Below are positions 57,334 through 64,000 of a stretch of DNA of 64,000 nucleotides, piece after piece. The notes beneath the pieces were generated by a model. It did not search any database, was not told the DNA's origin, and saw nothing but the letters and a program-made list of their open reading frames with translations. The stretch's first letter is position 1. Each line of letters begins with the position of its first letter. A program made the position numbers and the translations under genes. The stretch comes from Heterohyrax brucei (taxonomy: Eukaryota; Chordata; Mammalia; Hyracoidea; Procaviidae), in assembly GCA_028571685.1 (NCBI GenBank), contig CM053143.1:8051501-8115500 (forward strand), read 5' to 3'.

Positions 57334-58569
57334 AAGAACACACTGGGAGGCCTCTCATTACCCGACCTTAGAACATACTACACTGCCACAGTGGTCAAAA
57401 CAGCCTGGTACTGGTATAAAAACAGACAGATCGATCAATGGAACAGAATTGAGGCCCCAGAGATGACACCATCTGCCTAGGAACAGCTGGTATTCGACAA
57501 AGGCCCTTAAGACATTAAATTGGGGTAAAAACAGTATCTTCAACAAATGGTGCTGGCAAAATTAGATATCCATTTGCAATAAACTGAATCAAGATCCATA
57601 TCTTACACCTTATACAAAAACCAACTCCAACTGGATAAAAGACCTTAATATCAAAGCTAAAATGATAAAGCTCATCCAAGAAAAGGTAGGAACAACATGG
57701 AAGTTTTAATACACAATGTGGACAGACTCCAAAATCTGTCAAACAAACCACAATCAACAGAAGAGAAAATAGATAAATGTGAACTATTAAGAATCAAACA
57801 CTTTTGCTCATCCAAAGACTTTACTAATAGAATTAAAAGAACACCCACAGAACAGAAAAAAATATTTGGCAACTCTATGTCAGACGGACGCCTCATCTCC
57901 ATAATCTATAAGATACTACAGAATATCCATAAGAAGAAGATAAACCATCCAATTAAGCGATGGGCAAATGAGATGGGCAGACATTTCTCTAAAGAGGAGA
58001 TCCAGGCAGCCAAATAACACATGCGGACATGTTCAGAATCTTTAGTTACTAAAGAAATTCAAATCAAGACTACAGTGAGATACCATCTCTCCCCGACAGG
58101 ATTGTCCATGATCCAAACTACACAAAACAACAAATGCTGGAGAGGCTGTGGAGAAAGTGGAACCCTCCTACACTGTTAGTGGGGTTGCAAAATGGTCCAG
58201 CCTCTTTGGAAAGCAATCTAGCCCTTCCTTAAAAAAATGGATATCGATATACCATTTGACCCAGTAATTCCAATACTTGGAATACATCCTACAGAATCAA
58301 AGGCTTTCACACCAACGGACACATGCACAAGAGTGTTTATCGCAGCACAGTCCACGACAGCAAAAAAATGGAATCAACCCAGATGCCCAACAACAGAACA
58401 ATGGATAGGTAAACTATGGTACATACACTCAATGGAGCACTACGCAATGATAAAGAATAACGATGATTTCAGGAAACATCTCCTAACCTGGTTTCAACTG
58501 GAAGACATTATGTTGAGTGAAAGTAGTCAGCGACATGAGGACAAATATTGTATGAGACCTCTACGATAA
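57334..58569 (+). pseudogene. L1 ORF2 C-terminal remnant after deletion
   Basis: Starts at the codons for the GG(L)SLP-like block (CTGGGAGGCCTCTC). It contains the segment with CSSKDFTNRIKR (57697-58017), then a TAA at 58015, and the final frame 58237-58569 with KMDIDIPFDPVIPIL-type sequence and [16 protein letters not shown]. The zinc-knuckle region (58138-58191) lies out of frame. EN and RT absent. Confidence 0.88.
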
Positions 58570-59540
58570 GATCTCAATAACAGACTTGTGTATAGAAGAA
58601 AAGACTCTTTGACAGCTGCAGTGGAGGGGAGAGAGAGAGGGCGAAAAATCTGGTGGAAGAAATCAGTGATAGCACACATTAGAAACAAGAACAACATTAA
58701 GTGGACTTCACCATAACATGAGTACTTCTTCCATCTTAACTCAATATTGCAAGGATAGAGTAGCTGGGGCAGGGGGCAGGGGACTATGCTCTTAGGCAAA
58801 ATCGAGGCCAATTGGTACTACTAGCGTTTTGCTAAGAGGGCTCTCTGCATCCCACATTGGTGTGTGGCATCTCAGGTCTTAAAAGCTGCCAAGCTGCCAT
58901 CGGAGGACACAGCAAATGGTCCCAACTAAGCAGGAACGGATGCTCACCGAGGACCAAAATGACATGGGGTAAACACAACCCAGAAGACAGAGAGACCCAC
59001 ATGAGTTGGTGCCTACATTGACTTAGGAGTGGAAGAACCGGATGGTGCCCGGCCACCACCAGCCATAGCCACGATGGAGCTCACAGAGTTGAGTCTCACT
59101 GGTAACACAAGAATAAAAAGGGGTGCATCCTGAGATCTCCACTAAAAGACCTCAATTGATGGTCCAAGGGTTTCGAGGTTTCCCTGAGAGCATGGCCCCC
59201 GGCCATGATGCTGCCCTTGACGATAAATCATAATGAAGTTTCACTCTTTGAACATGAATGGATTGGACTTGGCTATGTAGAGCGACCATATATTGGATGC
59301 ACTTTATAGTTCTATGCATCTATAGGATATCATCCTGCTGACCTCTGGCTGGAGGAATGAGAGTGGGTGGAGAGGAGCGGAAAGGAGACTGTCGGGAGGA
59401 TAAGACACATATGGAGCAGAGAGGAATAGTGTGCTGTCACTGGACAGGGAGAGCAGTGGAAGCTGCATATAGGTGGGCATGTAAATTTATACGGGAATGT
59501 ACATTTTCACTCAGTCTTATTAAATAAAAAAATTCAAAAA
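58570..59540 (+). other. L1 3'UTR with A-rich tail
   Basis: Colinear with 48605-49505. It ends CACTCAGTCTTATTAAATAA, followed by an impure A-rich tail (AAAAATAAAAATAATAAAA) to the target duplication. Confidence 0.85.
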
Positions 59541-59556
59541 ATAAAAATAATAAAAA

Positions 59557-60225
59557 AAAACTACAATGAGATATCATCTCACCCCAACAAGGTTGGCCAT
59601 GATGCAAATAACACAAAACAACAAATCCTGGAGAGGCTGTGGAGAAACTGGAAGTCTTCTACAGTGCTGGTGGGATTGCAAAACGGTATAGCATCTTTGG
59701 AAAACTGTCTGACGCTTCCTTACAATGTTGGAGACAGATATACCATTTGATCCTGTAATTCCACTCTTTGGAATTTATCCTTCAGAAACAAAAGCTGTCA
59801 CACGAACAGACACGTGTACACGAATGTTTGCTGCAGCACAGTCCACAATAGCAAAAAGTTGGAATCAACCCCAATGCCCATCAACAGATGAATGGATAAG
59901 CAAACTATGGTACATATACTCAGTGGAACACTATGCTATGATAAAACACAATGACAATTTTAGAAAACATCTCATAACATGGTCTCATTGGGAAAAGATC
60001 ATGCTGAGTGAAATCAATCAGTGTCAAAGGAGCAAATTTTGTTAGAGATGCCTGTTGTAAGGACTTAACCAAGAGAATTATCCATAGAAGAAAATGACTG
60101 TGTTGGCTACATGGGTAGTGGTGCTGAGGATTTATTATAGATGAGATAATTGATAGATGTTAGAAATTTTATTCTTTTATTGTAACTATTAAAAAATTAA
60201 AAAGTTATAAATAAAAAAAGAAAAA
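59557..60225 (+). mobile_element. Older L1 LINE, right part
   Basis: Resumes the L1 broken at 55637 at the codons after ACTACAATGA. ORF2 C-terminus (59725-60045: FDPVIPLFGIYPSETK, CPSTDEWISKLWY), then a short ~170-bp 3'UTR (TGTTGGCTACATGGGTAG) ending in AAAAAAAGAAAAAAAAG. This 3'UTR is unrelated in length and sequence to those of the other L1s. Confidence 0.9.
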
Positions 60226-60939
60226 AAAGTAAATTCAAATAGTGAGAAAATATTTACCCATTGGCAGCTGGAAATACAATGTGCGTACAAGAAATCCAAT
60301 TCAGGGTAGCTTATCTTAAATTATACACAGTATTATCAAATACTGAAAATGGTCTGTTACTAAATGGATAGCCTAGAAAAGGGAAAAAGTGAGAAGTATT
60401 TTTATTCTTCAAAGTCATAAACACTTTAATACATATACTCATTGAATCTATTCCAAGGAACAGTTATTATGTAACAACATCAATTTAAGGGCTAATAAAG
60501 TAAGATTAAATACACCAGTCCTTCCACTAATTTCTGAGTAGCCTTCAGATAGTTTTAACCTCCTCTCATCTCGACTAGTTCTTAAACTAGGACTACATTA
60601 CCCTTCTGCTGCCAGAAAGATTCATATACCACTTGTAGTTGAAAGACTTCAGCATATCTGTTTATATATATATATACATATGCCTCCTCTATGACTTGGA
60701 AAAAGTATTTCAAAAAGTTGGATGTAGTTGAATAACCAGCACTTTGCGCAAGTGGTACAAATTTAATCCCATTAAATCTAACGGGACTAAGCATTACTTC
60801 TTCTTGCATAAAGTAATACTATACTTTGATTTCTTCCTGAAATAATTACTATTTATCTTCCTTTTCAAGGGAAGCCAAGTTCCATCAACACATTAAGCCC
60901 TTCAAAACTAACTTCACTCTTCCTCCTGGCTGCAAGTCT
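60226..60939. other. Unassigned AT-rich non-coding DNA
   Basis: A TATATATATATA run lies at 60664-60675. No gene or repeat recognised. Confidence 0.35.
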
Positions 60940-61160
60940 CTCCTAGCAAGCTCTTCCTTATTCCTCTATTGATAAGATCCTACCTATACTTCAAGACCAA
61001 CCTCAAATCATCTTCTTAAGAAGTCTTGCATGGTACACTCTCATTCACCTGGTTTACAACTAATATTCTGACATATGACACCTTCCATCTTCATCACCCA
61101 AGTATATATCTGCATCCCTAGCACAATGCCTTAGATGTCCCCCAAAGAGTAGCCCACTTG
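60940..61160 (+). mobile_element. L2 LINE 3' fragment
   Basis: TACTTCAAGACCAACCTC, AAATCATCTTCTTAAGAAG, TATATCTGCATCCCTAGC and CACAATGCCTTAGATG follow L2 order (cttcaagtctcagctcaaatgtcacctc..ccctagcacagtgcc). Eroded. Confidence 0.55.
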
Positions 61161-61329
61161 AATGGAAAACTTTGATTTTAAGAATTTAAAAACACCAAGT
61201 ACAGTCACACACACCACCTAATTTAAACCCAGTTAATACTTAAGATCTCATGTTAGCAAAAAGGAAGCTCAGAATTAGACTGCCTTAATGAATTATCCTC
61301 CGGATCTGAATCTGTACACATCAGACCCA

Positions 61330-61380
61330 GGGTCACTAAGAGTCGGAATCTGCTCAACGGCAGTGGCTTAGGTTCGGGTT
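61330..61380 (+). mobile_element. AfroSINE tail fragment
   Basis: CCCAGGGTCACTAAGAGTCGG then AATCTGCTCAACGGCAGTGG and GGCTTAGGTTCGGGTT. Only the 3' terminus is present, with a non-A tail. Confidence 0.6.
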
Positions 61381-61834
61381 AGACCAGAGTCAAATCCAGG
61401 ATCTGAGCTCCAAGTCCTGAGGCATGATGTTTTGCAGATGCCTCATCAGTTACCACAAGGTATCCTGGCCCTCCGAGGTTTTGACCTGCGCTGAAATATC
61501 TTCAAATTACCAAAGTGGCCGACTCTGTAGGCCATTTCTACCCGTATTCTGTGATGTCAATGACATCAAATAACAATAGCCTATCACAGATGAAAGAAAA
61601 ACTCTACAGTCAGTAGGAACTAAGGAGGCAAAAATTTCTTCAATTTATGCAACATTATAAAATTATACACCTACATTTTATGAACATAAATTAAACATTC
61701 ACTACTTTAGAATATCATGTTCTCATTATTCACAAATTTCACTCTATTATAAATAAAGTCAAAATAATTATAGAATTTGGTCTAGACTTTTCAATTTGGA
61801 AGGAACCTCTAAGATTATCAAGCTGTACTCATTA

Positions 61835-62144
61835 CAGGTAGTCCCCATATTATGAAAGAAAATCTGTTCCTAAGAGTGTCTTTTTGAAGTCGAATTATGT
61901 AGGTAAGTCATAACAGGTGCATACAGTTCTTATTTAGCCTCACTTTAAAGCAAAAGAGGAGGCTTGAAGGCTTTGCAAGGATTTAAAAGCTGCATGTGGG
62001 GCAACTGAAGATGACTGTGATGAAGACTGTTGTGAGTAGGTGTTGGTTCAACTGTTTCAAAGTGAGGGCACAATTTGCATAACACTGAAGGGCAAACATT
62101 ATCTCTCCATAAATTTTAAAAGTTCACAACCCAGGAACTTCCTG
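61835..62144. mobile_element. Tigger/pogo-like non-autonomous DNA transposon
   Basis: Left end CAGGTAGTCCCCATATTATG; right end, reversed, CAGGAAGTTCCTGGGTTGTG. These are imperfect inverted termini of the CAGGTAGTCCCCGACTTACG family. TA stands at both outer edges (61833-61834 and 62145-62146), the expected target duplication. ~310 bp, no transposase. Confidence 0.75.
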
Positions 62145-62146
62145 TA

Positions 62147-62250
62147 TTTTACAGATAAGAAAACTGGGCATAGAATGATTCAGTAGCCTCAGGGTCAGGC
62201 TAAGAACCTGGTCTCCTCGCTCCCAGCCCAATCCTCCGCTCACTGTACTG
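62147..62250 (-). mobile_element. MIR SINE fragment, minus strand
   Basis: TTTTACAGATAAGAAAACTGG, then AGGGTCAGGCTAAG and CTGGTCTCCTCGCTCCCAGCC, as in the reverse MIR core. Confidence 0.55.
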
Positions 62251-62904
62251 ACAGAATTATACAGGAAGTTGGTAGAAGAACACTGAACATAATTATCAGT
62301 GATGATGCCTTAAAAAATTTCATGAATTCTTAGGTCCTTGTCTAACAACCTGTTATTTTTTCATGAGGAAACTGAGGCAAAAATAGCTAGTGTATTTTGC
62401 CCAAATTTTAAAGTTATTTTCAACCACTCCAAGGGAAATCCTTCTACCAAACAATCAAAAATATATTAGCGTATACAGAAAAGTCATCTCAGTAACTGGC
62501 AGAGCATCTTTGTAAGAAGCAGGCTCCCTAACGTCTGTTATCATTTACAGTTTCTTAGGCATTCCACGTATCCTAAAAAGACTGGTATAAAACTCCTCTG
62601 GATATAAAAATAATTTCCTCTACCTTTAACTGTGTCTGTAAACAAGACCAATATCCCCTAATTACATCCCGATGAAGTTCTCTTTCTTCAAAGAAACTGA
62701 GATGAAGAAGTAAAACGAAAAACTAAGTATGTTGACATGTCTATTATATAAAATCATTTCAACGTCAGTGAGGCAGGCAAGGATAGTACATAAATCTTAA
62801 TTTCTTGAAAAATAATCACAGCTTATATTTAATTTCCACTTGCATCTGAAAAGTTTCTGTATGTAAAATTAATCAATAAAATTAATAAAATTAATCAATA
62901 ACCC

Positions 62905-62960
62905 ATTACCCACTGCTGCCAACTGCTGTCAATTCCAACTCATGGTGACCCTATAAAGCT
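62905..62960 (-). mobile_element. AfroSINE tail fragment, minus strand
   Basis: CATTACCCACTGCTGCCAAC then TGCTGTCAATTCCAACTC and ATGGTGACCCTATAAAGC: 3' end only. Confidence 0.65.
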
Positions 62961-64000
62961 GCAGAATTTTAAAAACTGGACAAGACTTGTTTATATCAAG
63001 AAAAGTACTGCCAGTTTTCTGGTGTGTCTGTTTCGATGACCTAGCAAACAATCCCTTCAAAAATACAGAATTCCCAAGGCTTTTCTAATATTAGAATAAA
63101 GTTTCAAAAAGGGACACACCCAGTCGTTGAAAAGCAGAACTCCACCCCCTTTCTTTCCCTGAAACTCTTTTCAATTCAAATTCCAACACAAGGGGGAAGC
63201 TACTTAGTAATGCCAGAAATAAAGCAGGCACATTAAAACTGGAATCCCAAACCAGAAACATTCTGGAACAAGAAAAAAGTTGCAAGGCAGTAACATCTCT
63301 GAAATTAACATAAGAGACATGAAAACATCGAGACAGAATCGACTTTAAAAGTAGCATACTACTTAAGATGCATGGTCTGAATTCTACTCAGCTGACCCTC
63401 TTCTACTCAACATTTTCCCATCTGTCATCAGAGGACATAATTTCCTCAGAAGTTAAGAGTAATACATTTACTAAGTTTATTTCATAAGAAACCTACCCAA
63501 GGTAAGGTGTAAGGCGGGGAGGAAAGAAAGATGAACTCTTGGGGCCTTTTTCTTCCCTACCACAACTGTTTTTCCATCTCATGATAGATGAAACTATCTT
63601 CAGTGAGAAAGAGAAAGTAAATAAAAGGAAGAACTGTAATTCTTGAGCCTGTGCCAGTTTACAGTATTTAAAAAAAAGGATCTGCGCCACAGCTTGGCAG
63701 CCAGCCATATTTACAGTAAGCTATCTAGTGTTTTGCCCAACAGGAAGAACAAAGGCCTCACTGTAGTACTGCTGGTTTTGTGTATTTCAAATACTGTAAA
63801 AGAAGGAATGTAACCCAACATGCAGCCCTTTCCTTTTCCTTTTTACAGTTCTCTTTCTTCAGTGGCTCTCAAATTATGGTCCAACAAGTCTACACAAGGA
63901 TAAGAGAGCTCACTGCTCTAAGAGTTTGTAGCTTCCACTTTAAATAGCCATTTGTTTTACTTACTAGAATGAAACCTACCTATCAATTTATGCTGGACTT
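62961..64000. other. Unassigned AT-rich non-coding DNA
   Basis: Frames 63091-63357 and 63493-63708 on the minus strand show no domain. No repeat or exon recognised. Confidence 0.4.

Larger units (their letters stand above)
55638..59556 (+). mobile_element. Younger L1 LINE with 3.2-kb internal deletion
   Basis: 5'UTR begins CGTGGAGTCAAGGTGGCC; ORF1 starts at 56633. At about 57333 the sequence jumps from ORF1 to the ORF2 3' part (positions about 41505 and 44757 in the large L1). It then has a full 3'UTR and an A-rich tail. AAAACTACAATGA flanks it at 55625-55637 and 59557-59569, a 13-bp target duplication. Confidence 0.92.

Overview
This window is mammalian nuclear DNA, AT-rich and dominated by interspersed repeats. 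I found no convincing host exon, host promoter or structural RNA gene in 64 kb, so it is most simply an intergenic stretch or part of a very large intron. The repeat set points to an afrotherian, most likely a paenungulate such as an elephant. About forty copies or fragments of a tRNA-derived SINE are present, with a GTTCAAATCC B-box and a 3' tail near GGTCGCTATGAGTCGGAATCGAC. This is the AfroSINE type, in a short form lacking a central segment and a longer form. They occur with fragments of a BovB-like RTE LINE whose 3' end resembles the SINE tail. The species call is inferred from repeat families recalled from memory, not from a search.

Layout. 1-13 kb: thinly spread MIRs, AfroSINEs and MaLR (MLT1-like) LTRs. 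13-31 kb: AfroSINEs, one LTR inserted inside a SINE, an old L1 3' end, MIRs, DNA-transposon fossils, and a 432-bp inverted duplication (22136-22567 against 24034-24465). 31-39 kb: a mariner element made of two inverted copies of its own transposase 3' end, more SINEs, and a 0.9-kb RTE fragment on the minus strand. 39.8-46.2 kb: a nearly complete but broken L1 with 5'UTR, ORF1 and ORF2. 47.8-49.5 kb: a 5'-truncated L1. 53.9-60.2 kb: an old L1 fragment that carries a 43-bp micro-SINE flanked by a 10-bp direct repeat and is interrupted by a younger L1. The younger copy has its own 13-bp target-site duplication and lacks about 3.2 kb internally. 60.2-64 kb: sparse old repeats (L2, a pogo/Tigger-like element, MIR).

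How the parts relate. The coding remnants are retrotransposon ORF1, endonuclease, reverse transcriptase and C-terminal cysteine-rich segments, plus one mariner transposase remnant. All carry stops, frameshifts or damaged catalytic motifs, so none looks autonomous. By family knowledge the L1s supplied their own retrotransposition, and the RTE LINE is the likely partner that mobilised the AfroSINEs. I did not find a new gene system. The notable structures are rearrangements: the fold-back mariner, the inverted duplication with embedded SINE, the nested L1 pair, the ultra-short SINE-tail insertions, and a possible SINE-L1 chimera.
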